Below, one piece after another: positions 1-7,020 of a stretch of DNA of 64,000 bases. Under the pieces are notes generated by a model. That model worked only from the letters and a program-made list of their open reading frames with translations. It had not been told where the DNA came from and made no database searches. Positions within the stretch are counted from its first letter, which is position 1. Each line of letters begins with the position of its first letter. Position numbers and translations under genes: made by a program. Origin of the DNA: Lentisphaeria bacterium (GTDB lineage: Bacteria; Verrucomicrobiota; Lentisphaeria; Victivallales; Victivallaceae). The DNA lies in assembly GCA_018265615.1 (NCBI GenBank), contig JABLYX010000003.1, forward strand, positions 1-64,000. Reading direction: 5' to 3'.

Positions 1-102
1 TGCGTCTTCCTGCCTGACAGAGCATATGTTCTCTACATCACATACCAATTGTTATGCGAAATCCTGGTTTTACTGTAATTTTAAGTGTTTCTGATTGCAA
101 GG

Positions 103-113
103 GAAACTGTTTC
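103..113. promoter_or_regulatory. LacI-family operator, copy at left edge
   Basis: The odd palindrome GAAACTGTTTC matches the site at 5649-5659 exactly and the site at 6773-6783 with one change. On the minus strand it lies 10 bases downstream of the -10 box at 124-129, so a bound repressor would cover the transcription start. This is the classic layout of LacI/GalR repression. Confidence 0.7.
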
Positions 114-123
114 TTTTATTAAT

Positions 124-152
124 ATTATGATCGATCTCCGGCGGAATGTCAA
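124..152 (-). promoter_or_regulatory. Leftward sigma-70-type promoter of an off-window gene
   Basis: Read on the minus strand this is TTGACA (147-152), a 17-bp spacer and CATAAT (124-129). It is the same promoter as the one at 5669-5697. No coding start is visible between here and the left edge, so the gene it drives lies outside the window. Confidence 0.65.
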
Positions 153-246
153 GAGAAAAAATAAAAAAAATGTTTTTTTATGTCCAGTCAGCCGATTCAC
201 TGAACAAGCTTCTCCACGGTTCACAGTAATTTTCCCGGGAAACGCT

Positions 247-266
247 CCGGAGCGTCGATGCTCCGG
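247..266 (-). terminator. Hairpin just after the 1251-residue gene
   Basis: CCGGAGC and GCTCCGG pair as a 7-bp stem around a 6-base loop, 13 bases past the stop of the leftward gene. There is no clean T-run after it, so it is a weak candidate for the operon terminator. Confidence 0.35.
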
Positions 267-278
267 GGCGTGATGCTT

Positions 279-3200
279 TTACCGGCTGAACGTCAGGACG
301 ACCTTTCCGCCGCATGGCGGGACCGTCATCGAGAAGTACGTTCCGTCATACCGGATTTCCGGCAGGGGGATCTTCCGGCCGTCCACCGAGAGTGCGGTCA
401 CTTTTCCGGGGGAGGAGCCTTCGAGAGCGAACGGGCGATCTGAGCGGAGTTCCGCGGTAAGCTCCCGCCGTTCGCGGTCGTATGTGAGCGCTCCGAGCGA
501 TGCGGGCTCCCACGCCGTCAGGAACACGCGGTCGACGCTTCCCTGGTAAACTCCGAAGAATCCGGCATTGAACAACTTCTTCTCTCCTTTGCTGCGGTCG
601 ATCCAGAGCCGGTAGTCGCGTTCGAGCTCGGCGCGGTTCCAGCCGGGCAGCCAGGAGCGCATCGCCAGGTGGGCGGCGGTCCGGGTGTAGTTGAACGGCA
701 TTTTGCGCCAGCCGGAGAAATTTTCTCCGGTGAATTCGCGGTCCATCATCTCTTTTTGGAAGCGTTCCATGTATTTCTCTCCCGGCAACTGCATCAGGAA
801 CTGATACATTTCCGGCTGCTGCCCCTGCCAGCAGAACATCATCGCGACATGATCCATGCCGACTCCGCTTCGGGCTTCCGCCCACTCGAGATTGGGGCCG
901 CTTTCGGAAAATCCGTTGACCCACAGCTTCGGGAATTTCCCGGACGGGTCGAGATAGTCCCGGAAGTTGAAACGCAGTGCGGTAGCCGGTGCGATTTTGG
1001 CACGCAGATAGGAGAGCCGGTTCCGGTCCGCCGGCGTTCCGACCTGCTGCGCGAGCCGTTCGGCCGCGGTGATGCCGAGGAAGCCGATCGTGTCCATGTC
1101 GATGCCGCCGAAGAGGATCCCCTCCCGCGCCGAGGTCATCGGGATCGCCCAGTCGTTGACAACTTCGGCGAACCGGATCGAATCCATCACCCGCGGCCAG
1201 AGCTCCCGCGCCAGCGACCAGTCTCCTGAATATTTCGAATACATATAGAGGGCGTAATTGCTCGCCCCGACGCCTGAATTGATGTCGCCGAACATCGCGG
1301 GCGAAACCTTGTGGTCGATCCAGAGGCTCGCGAGATAGGGGCGCCCGGAGAATACCTCCCGACGGGGAATCCACGCGAAATCCCGGAAGCCGTTGCGGAC
1401 GGAGGTGCGCAGGGTGCCGAGCACCCGTTTCCGGGTCGCCTCGCTCACATAGCTGCTGCCGAGCACCGACGCGCCGACCTGAAGCGGACGGTAGGAGCTC
1501 GTCCATGCGTTGCCGATGATGTGGAACGCTTCCGGCTGCGGGTCAGGCAGCTCCCCGTATTTCCGGTCCAGCTCCTCGTTTGTTTCGCGGAACGCGGGGT
1601 TGCGCGGGAACGCGGCATGGCGGTTGACCGGAATCGGCAGGGAGTATGCCGTCCGATTCCCCGGATTCCAGGCGTAGGGTCCGCTCGGAGTGTCGATCAT
1701 CCGGCTGCGGTCGATCGGGAGCTTCCCCCAGTTGCTGCTCAATGCGCCCCAGACGGGCATCGGCGGCAGCGGCGCGTAATCGGCGGCGCGGAACGCGGGA
1801 TTGCCCCATTTCTCATAGCTGAATTCGTTCCGGATCTGAACTTCGCCGTTTTCGACCAGGTAGAATTCCCGGCATTGCAGCGGATAGTTGCGCAGCATCC
1901 TGGTCAGCAGCTCCGCCTGTTTGCGGAGCTGTTCCACCCGCCAGTCCGGTTGTAACAGCCCGTGAAAGCTTGTGGAGATTCCGATGCGGCCCGCCGGCAG
2001 GGAGATGCCGTTGCGGTCCCAGCTGACTTTGCCCCTGTCCAGCGTGAACAGCACACCGACCGCCTTGTCTCCCCAGAAGGTGGGACGGTCGATGCCGCCC
2101 CAGACCGCGACGATCCACGGTTCGGAGAGCTTCTGCATTTCGACGGAACCGGCGCCGGTGATGATCCGGGAGGGAGTGATCACCATGGTCGGGCCGATTT
2201 TCGCGGTTTTTCCGTCACGGTCCGCATCGCGGAAAAAGCGGTTCTCATCTTCATCCGGTGCGCCCGAACGCTTCGGGATGTCGCCGCCGCCGCGTGAGCT
2301 GACCGTGAACGGCCGGTTGCTCTCCGCCAGAAAACCGGGGGCCAGCGAACTGACCAGCCAGGTCAGCTCCGCGCCGCCGCCGAGCTTCATTTTGCGGGAC
2401 ATATGCGTCCATGAGTTGCTGATCTCGTCGTTTTTGCTTACATCTAATCCGTTGATGATCCACGGCTTCGCGGAGTCCAGCGTGCTTTGCGCCGAATCGT
2501 TCCCCGCGATCCACAGATCGAACTTCTGGCGGCGCAACTGGTCGCGTGCGCCGCCGGTATAGGCGTGGAACCAGAGGTCGCCGACCACTTCGTCGAGCAG
2601 CCCGTTATAGGTGGAGTTGCCGAAGCGGCCGCTGGAGGCGTAACTCATCCCCTCCGTCCAGAGCTTGCCGTCGATCTCCCGCGTCGGCGGGTTAAACTCG
2701 CCGAGGCTGTACCACGGATTTTCCGGAGCATCGGCGGGGACGACCGGACGGACGTTTTTCAGCACAAAGCCGGGATCGGCGCTCTGCGGATCCGTACCGA
2801 GCTCCAACGTATGAATGTGACAGGGCCGCCAATCAATTCCGTAAGGCTTTGTCTCCTTGAAATCGGCGACCGGAATCCGGTAATGCGTTTTTCCCGGTTC
2901 CAATTTGAGTGCCGGCGCCGCATGCGGCAATCGGGTACTGGCAACCAAAGCGGTAACCGGTACGGTAACCGGCCGGGTTACATCGAATTCAAATTCCAGA
3001 GCCGTTGCAGTCATCGGAAACGGCTTGGCGGCAGGAGAAAACCGAACCGGTTCAAACTCGGCGTCGCCGATGTGTGAGAAGCCTCCCCACGGCATGATGC
3101 CCTTTCCGGCATGGACACTTTGAATGGTGAATTCCAGCTTCTTCGCCTTCCGGTTGACGGGGATTCCCTGCGGGTCCGCAGTGGCTTCCAGTGTAAAGAG

Positions 3201-4034
3201 TTCGGGTGTACCGCCGTCGACGGAGAGCGCGAGCTCCCTGACCTTGGCCCAGTTTCCCCAGCTTCCCTGCTGAAAGGCCACGAGTTTCAGATCGCGCGGC
3301 TCCTTGAATTCGATCCCGATCCGACTGCCTTCGAGGCGGCTGAACACGGCCTCGCCCTTTCCCTGGAACGGTTTCGCCAGATCCTTCGGGGCGGAGCCGT
3401 CGCCGGATTTTCCCGAAACGGTGACGGCGTCGAATTGCCACGGCGTGATTCTGAGCTTCCGCTGTTCACTTCCCGTGATGGCCGGGCCGCCGGATTTCAT
3501 GCTGCCGCCGGCATTTCCCGCCGGTTTGGCGACACTCTCGCCCGCCGCATCGGAGAAACCGATTTCCCCGATGCTTCCCCAGCCGACGCCGTTGCGTTTG
3601 CAGGCGGAAACGACCTTCAGCGTCAGGGTGGACACTTCGGTCCCGACCGGAATCGTCTGTACGGTTCCGAGCGTCCCCTTGTCGGCATTCCCCCACTGCT
3701 GCTCCAGCTGGCAGAGTCTGGATTCGCTCCCGTTGACCGTGACTTCCAGTGTGGCCGGGTGCGCCCAGTTTCCCCAACCGACCTGGATCAGGGCCAGCGA
3801 GTCGATCTTCCGGGCCGGCGAGAAGTTCAAGGTCACGGCGGAGTTCTCCAGCCGTTCAAACATGCTGAAGGTGTTCTGCCGGCCGTCGAAGCTCAGCTGC
3901 AGCTCTTTGACCGGGGTCTGTGTCGCGGAAACGGCTTCGGCGGTGAAGCTGCCCTGCGGAAACACCTGGAACTCCGGTGCGGCAATGGCGGAGACCGCCG
4001 ACAGCAGCGAGAATGACAAGAGTGAAATTTTCAT
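279..4034 (-). CDS. Large secreted protein with two tandem beta-sandwich modules and a helical glycosidase-like C-terminal half
   Basis: 1251 residues with a signal peptide (residues 1-19, cleavage after SAIAA). Residues of about 25-165 and 190-335 are two related modules. Each carries a GxWGNWA motif followed by a strand-rich stretch and a closing WGxxxxIGxxxF-type motif, resembling discoidin or F5/8-like sugar-binding folds. The C-terminal half (about 830-1180) is helical and rich in W/G motifs such as FGGIDMDTIGF and SGVGMDHVAM, like (alpha/alpha)6-barrel glycosidases; a short beta tail follows. I do not recognise the exact family. It is the last gene of a LacI-controlled operon behind a GH130-like enzyme and a pseudopilin, so a secreted role in glycan breakdown is inferred. 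Catalytic residues cannot be assigned. Confidence 0.75.
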   Translation of the reverse strand: MKISLLSFSLLSAVSAIAAPEFQVFPQGSFTAEAVSATQTPVKELQLSFDGRQNTFSMFERLENSAVTLNFSPARKIDSLALIQVGWGNWAHPATLEVTVNGSESRLCQLEQQWGNADKGTLGTVQTIPVGTEVSTLTLKVVSACKRNGVGWGSIGEIGFSDAAGESVAKPAGNAGGSMKSGGPAITGSEQRKLRITPWQFDAVTVSGKSGDGSAPKDLAKPFQGKGEAVFSRLEGSRIGIEFKEPRDLKLVAFQQGSWGNWAKVRELALSVDGGTPELFTLEATADPQGIPVNRKAKKLEFTIQSVHAGKGIMPWGGFSHIGDAEFEPVRFSPAAKPFPMTATALEFEFDVTRPVTVPVTALVASTRLPHAAPALKLEPGKTHYRIPVADFKETKPYGIDWRPCHIHTLELGTDPQSADPGFVLKNVRPVVPADAPENPWYSLGEFNPPTREIDGKLWTEGMSYASSGRFGNSTYNGLLDEVVGDLWFHAYTGGARDQLRRQKFDLWIAGNDSAQSTLDSAKPWIINGLDVSKNDEISNSWTHMSRKMKLGGGAELTWLVSSLAPGFLAESNRPFTVSSRGGGDIPKRSGAPDEDENRFFRDADRDGKTAKIGPTMVITPSRIITGAGSVEMQKLSEPWIVAVWGGIDRPTFWGDKAVGVLFTLDRGKVSWDRNGISLPAGRIGISTSFHGLLQPDWRVEQLRKQAELLTRMLRNYPLQCREFYLVENGEVQIRNEFSYEKWGNPAFRAADYAPLPPMPVWGALSSNWGKLPIDRSRMIDTPSGPYAWNPGNRTAYSLPIPVNRHAAFPRNPAFRETNEELDRKYGELPDPQPEAFHIIGNAWTSSYRPLQVGASVLGSSYVSEATRKRVLGTLRTSVRNGFRDFAWIPRREVFSGRPYLASLWIDHKVSPAMFGDINSGVGASNYALYMYSKYSGDWSLARELWPRVMDSIRFAEVVNDWAIPMTSAREGILFGGIDMDTIGFLGITAAERLAQQVGTPADRNRLSYLRAKIAPATALRFNFRDYLDPSGKFPKLWVNGFSESGPNLEWAEARSGVGMDHVAMMFCWQGQQPEMYQFLMQLPGEKYMERFQKEMMDREFTGENFSGWRKMPFNYTRTAAHLAMRSWLPGWNRAELERDYRLWIDRSKGEKKLFNAGFFGVYQGSVDRVFLTAWEPASLGALTYDRERRELTAELRSDRPFALEGSSPGKVTALSVDGRKIPLPEIRYDGTYFSMTVPPCGGKVVLTFSR

Positions 4035-4055
4035 CAGAAAACGGACCTTCCGTGG

Positions 4056-4679
4056 TTATTTCAGCATGTCGGTGTAGACGTACAGGAATTTTTTCTCCTG
4101 AACCTGCGGCCAGTTGTTCAAGCCGGCATGTCCGTCGACGAAGCCGAGGTTGGCCGAGCTCCGGTGCGGATAGGTGGAGCCGCCGCCGTCTCCGCAGAGA
4201 TAGGCCGGCTTGGGGGTCGTCGGCCATTGCCAGGCGTCGCCTTTGACACTCTTGCGCCCGTGATCCTCCGTATACAGGAGGCTGACGGAGGGGCGCCTGA
4301 CCCGGTCGACTTTATAGAGCTGCTTGGCCTCGTTGTCAGCCCATCCCCAGGGATTTCCGTAGGAGAGGTTCGAATCGTCGCCGTAGCCGTACTCGTTATC
4401 GGGGCGTTTCCGGTCGCCGGGGCAGGTGAACACGCCGGACTTCAGGCTCAGGTACTTTCCTTCAATGAAAAGCTTATGAAACATTTTAACACCCATCCAT
4501 CCGTCGTTGCTGCCGGTGTAGAGCTGCGTTGCAAGCCCCAGCTGCTTGACGTTGCTCAAACATTGTGCGGTTTTGCCGCGTTCGCGCGCCTGGTTCAGGG
4601 CGGGCAGCAGCATCGATGCCAGAATTGCGATGATCGCAATCACGACGAGGAGTTCGATCAGGGTGAAATTTCTTCTCAT
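4056..4679 (-). CDS. Pseudopilin-like protein with H-X9-DG motif
   Basis: 207 residues. Begins [18 protein letters not shown], a type II secretion/type IV pilin prepilin signal with short basic leader, FTLIE processing site and hydrophobic helix. The C-terminal part ends with the H-X9-DG motif ([13 protein letters not shown]), the hallmark of the DUF1559-like pseudopilins that are greatly expanded in Lentisphaerae and Planctomycetes. The family is expected to be processed by a prepilin peptidase and exposed outside the inner membrane; the precise role is unknown. It lies between the GH130-like gene (16-bp gap) and the large secreted protein (21-bp gap), so it is co-transcribed with them. It resembles the proteins at 28740 and 38652 but is not identical. 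Confidence 0.88.
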   Translation of the reverse strand: MRRNFTLIELLVVIAIIAILASMLLPALNQARERGKTAQCLSNVKQLGLATQLYTGSNDGWMGVKMFHKLFIEGKYLSLKSGVFTCPGDRKRPDNEYGYGDDSNLSYGNPWGWADNEAKQLYKVDRVRRPSVSLLYTEDHGRKSVKGDAWQWPTTPKPAYLCGDGGGSTYPHRSSANLGFVDGHAGLNNWPQVQEKKFLYVYTDMLK

Positions 4680-4695
4680 CTCTCTGTTCTCCTTG

Positions 4696-5622
4696 TTATC
4701 TCATGAAGCGGTGAGGTTCATAACAGCTTGCGATGATATCGTTGATCGGAGCTTCCGCCAGCCCGATGCAGGTGTCGGCGGCTCCGTAGTAGACCTTGAC
4801 CGTGCCGTCCGGCTCGACCAGCGCATTGCAGGCGAAAACCACGTTCCCGGCGCGGCCGGTGCGTTCGTACGGCGTTTCCGGGAAGAGCAGCGGCCGCGGC
4901 GAACGGGCGACGACCTTCCATGGCTCCTTCGCGTCGAGGATCGCCGCATAAAGGCAGTAGATCGAACCGTCGCAGCTTGCCGATACGCCATGGTAGATGG
5001 TGAGCCACCCTTCTTCGACCCGGATCGGAGGCGCACCGGCTCCGAGCTTCAGCTGGTCCCAGTGCCCGGGGCGCGTCGTCATGACCGGGCGGCTCTTCCC
5101 CCAGTAGACGAGATCCGGCGAGAAGCTCATCCACATGTCGCAGGGGGACTGCTCGCCGCCGCCGAACGGGCGGTCGAGGCGGCAGTAGAGTCCGTCGATC
5201 TTCTCCGGAAACAGCGCGCCGTTCCGGTTGTTGATCTCGGAACCGACCGAGATGAACTCGAACTTTTTGAAATCGCGCGTTCTGGCGAACGCGATGCGTG
5301 TCCCGAGCGTGTTGTCATGGCTGCCGTAGCTGATGATGTACTCGTCGCCGAACTGCGTGATGCGCGGGTCGTAAACGCCGTTCTCATTCCACCACGCGGG
5401 CGGCTTCGGCCAGTCGACCGGCTCCGGGTCGAACCGGAAGCTGTAACCGTCCCGGCTCCGGGCAATCCAGAAAACAATACCGCCTTCGGCGTGGAACACA
5501 TCGGCGAGCAGCAGGTACTCCCCGCAGAATTTCACAGCTCCCGGGTTCAGGATATAGTAGCCGGTCTTCTCCGGCAGGTCCGCAATGGTCAGGATCGGAT
5601 TTTTTTCGTAACGCTGCATCAT
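4696..5622 (-). CDS. GH130-like beta-mannoside phosphorylase or hydrolase
   Basis: 308 residues, cytoplasmic (no signal peptide). The sequence has the five-bladed propeller look of glycoside hydrolase family 130: an N-terminal NPILT motif, [14 protein letters not shown], repeated SRDGxxF and [11 protein letters not shown] blades, and a final [18 protein letters not shown] blade. Family members phosphorolyse or hydrolyse beta-mannosides (for example beta-1,4-mannosyl linkages in mannan or N-glycan cores); the exact substrate cannot be read from sequence. The start is the first of two consecutive ATGs, with no strong ribosome site because the operator half-site AAGTGTTTCTG sits right upstream. 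First gene of the leftward operon 5622-279, under the promoter at 5669-5697 and the LacI operator. Confidence 0.85.
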   Translation of the reverse strand: MMQRYEKNPILTIADLPEKTGYYILNPGAVKFCGEYLLLADVFHAEGGIVFWIARSRDGYSFRFDPEPVDWPKPPAWWNENGVYDPRITQFGDEYIISYGSHDNTLGTRIAFARTRDFKKFEFISVGSEINNRNGALFPEKIDGLYCRLDRPFGGGEQSPCDMWMSFSPDLVYWGKSRPVMTTRPGHWDQLKLGAGAPPIRVEEGWLTIYHGVSASCDGSIYCLYAAILDAKEPWKVVARSPRPLLFPETPYERTGRAGNVVFACNALVEPDGTVKVYYGAADTCIGLAEAPINDIIASCYEPHRFMR

Positions 5623-5648
5623 GATATTAAGTGTTTCTGTTTATTGAG

Positions 5649-5659
5649 GAAACTGTTTC
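5649..5659. promoter_or_regulatory. LacI-family operator for the GH130 operon
   Basis: Palindrome GAAACTGTTTC, 9 bases downstream of the leftward -10 box, so it overlaps the transcription start. A second partial half-site (AAGTGTTTCTG) lies nearer the start codon. Confidence 0.75.
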
Positions 5660-5668
5660 TCTATTGAT

Positions 5669-5697
5669 ATTATGATCGATCTCCGGGGGAATGTCAA
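5669..5697 (-). promoter_or_regulatory. Promoter of the GH130/pseudopilin/secreted-protein operon
   Basis: Minus strand TTGACA (5692-5697), 17-bp spacer, CATAAT (5669-5674). It sits between the end of the lacI-type gene and the GH130 gene, with the operator immediately downstream. Confidence 0.8.
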
Positions 5698-5732
5698 GAG
5701 GGAAAATAAGAAAAAACGCTTTTTTTGTCCCG

Positions 5733-6743
5733 TCAACCGATTCGCCGGATTGTTTCACCGTAATTCACGGCATTGTCGAGCAGTTCGTGGACGCTGTTTC
5801 GTTTTCCGGCGGCGAGCTCAAGGAGCGCCAGTACGCCGCGGCGGCCGATCATTTCGGTCGGCTGGATGATGCACGAGTAGTCGGGCCCAGGTCCGGCATC
5901 GTCGCGTTCCATGCGCATTCCGGCGACGGAGAGGGTGTTCGGAACGTCGATCTTCATCTCGGAAAGCAGCGGAAAAGCCTTCTCGCACTCCTCCGACGCA
6001 ATGAACAGCGCGGTCGGCGGCTCCTTGCGCGCGAGCAGCCGGAGCACAGTGTTGCGGAGGGTCGTGGTTTCGGCGTTCGGCAGGTCGAGGACGAATTCCG
6101 GGCGCAGCTCGATCCCATGCCTGGCATGTGTGTCGCGGAACGCGCGCAGGCGGTCGCGGTGGCTGTCGAACTGTTCGTTCAGCAGCCCGAGATAGGCGAT
6201 GCGGCGATGGCCGAGGCAGATCATGTAATCGACCAGCTCGGAAACCGCTTCGCAGTTGCGCGTTGCGATAAAGTTCACCTCTGTGCCGGCTGCCGGGTTT
6301 GCGAGCAGCACGAACGGCACACCCGACTCGCGCAGCCGCGTGCAGAACGGATCCCCGGCAAGCTTGTTGCAGACGAGGAGCCCGGCGAGCGAATTACTCG
6401 CATAATAACAGTAAAGCTCATCCGGCGTGGCGTTTGCGAGACGGTCTCCGTCGATGAGGATCATATCCTTGCCTTCATCGAAGCTCTGCAGGCAGACCCC
6501 GTTCAGCAGCCGCCCCGTGAACGGAGAGGCGAGGGGACGGCGGTTGTTCATGAAGGTCATTACGCCGATGGCGTTCTCAGACTGCTTGCGCTGCTGCGGG
6601 ATGTAGTTGTGCCGTTTGATGATTTCAAGGACGCGCGCGGAGGTCTCCTGCGAGATATTGCCGTGATTGTTCACGATTTTCGATACGGTCGCGGTCGATA
6701 CGCCCGCTTCCCGCGCAATGGTGTAGATCGATGCTTTTTTCAC
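5733..6743 (-). CDS. LacI-family transcriptional repressor of the sugar operon
   Basis: 336 residues. The N-terminal helix-turn-helix (TIAREAGVSTATVSKIVNN, residues 8-26) and hinge are typical LacI/GalR, followed by a periplasmic-binding-protein-like sugar sensor (about residues 58-330). It starts at GTG (6743) with no clear Shine-Dalgarno, suggesting low expression. It is immediately upstream of, and on the same strand as, the GH130 operon. Identical-type operators (GAAAC-T-GTTTC core) lie at its own promoter and at the operon promoter, so autoregulation plus repression of the operon until a sugar signal arrives is the likely logic. The inducer is unknown; a mannoside is suggested only by the GH130 neighbour. 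Confidence 0.92.
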   Translation of the reverse strand: MKKASIYTIAREAGVSTATVSKIVNNHGNISQETSARVLEIIKRHNYIPQQRKQSENAIGVMTFMNNRRPLASPFTGRLLNGVCLQSFDEGKDMILIDGDRLANATPDELYCYYASNSLAGLLVCNKLAGDPFCTRLRESGVPFVLLANPAAGTEVNFIATRNCEAVSELVDYMICLGHRRIAYLGLLNEQFDSHRDRLRAFRDTHARHGIELRPEFVLDLPNAETTTLRNTVLRLLARKEPPTALFIASEECEKAFPLLSEMKIDVPNTLSVAGMRMERDDAGPGPDYSCIIQPTEMIGRRGVLALLELAAGKRNSVHELLDNAVNYGETIRRIG

Positions 6744-6772
6744 GTTGTTTTTCGTTTGTTTCCGAATTAAAG

Positions 6773-6783
6773 GAAAGTGTTTC
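6773..6783. promoter_or_regulatory. Autoregulatory LacI operator
   Basis: GAAAGTGTTTC, one base from the GAAACTGTTTC operators at 103 and 5649. It is 7 bases downstream of the -10 box of the lacI-type gene. Confidence 0.65.
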
Positions 6784-6790
6784 TTTGCTT

Positions 6791-6819
6791 ATTATACAAG
6801 CTTTCGCAGCCATTTTCAA
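6791..6819 (-). promoter_or_regulatory. Promoter of the lacI-type gene
   Basis: Minus strand TTGAAA (6814-6819), 17-bp spacer, perfect TATAAT (6791-6796), followed by the operator. Same geometry as the operon promoter. Confidence 0.75.
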
Positions 6820-6902
6820 CTGCGGGATGAGAAAAAATGTGAACAAAGACCGCATACAGCAAAAAAGCCCCCGTTTTTCAGCGGGAGACTCTCTCCGTAA
6901 TA

Positions 6903-6953
6903 AGAGCTTGTCAACTGATAAGCCATAACATTCTTCATCAGTTGATAAGCTCT
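6903..6953. repeat. Short inverted-repeat element (AGAGCTT ends), possible terminator
   Basis: Two arms of about 21 bases beginning AGAGCTTGTCAACTGAT and ending with its near-perfect complement form a 51-bp hairpin between the TPR gene and the lacI-type gene. The AGAGCYTRTC terminus is shared with elements at 29399-29465 and 37161-37324. It may act as the terminator of the leftward TPR gene, or be a very small palindromic repeat or MITE remnant. The rest of 6820-7020 holds no gene that I can support. Confidence 0.5.
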
Positions 6954-7020
6954 GAGAGGGGAAACCGTAAATCCGTGCGGAGTTCATCGGCGGCCCGACG
7001 AGTCTGTGCGGCTTTTCCGA

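Larger units (their letters stand above)
81..198. repeat. Copy 1 of a duplicated promoter-operator module (copy 2 at 5627-5743)
   Basis: This stretch aligns with 5627-5743 over its whole length. The shared blocks are the half-site AAGTGTTTCTG, the operator GAAACTGTTTC, the -10/-35 block around TATGATCGATCTCCGG and AATGTCAAGAG, an A-rich run, and a tail that in copy 2 enters the last codons of the lacI-type gene. It looks like a duplicated lacI/operon junction, implying that a leftward gene regulated by the same repressor family starts just beyond the left window edge. That downstream gene cannot be seen here. Confidence 0.75.
5627..5743. repeat. Copy 2 of the duplicated promoter-operator module
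   Basis: Partner of 81-198. It contains the half-site at about 5629-5639, the full operator (5649-5659), the promoter (5669-5697) and the last codons of the lacI-type gene. In copy 1 the stretch matching those codons no longer encodes the same peptide, so only the regulatory block is conserved. Confidence 0.75.
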
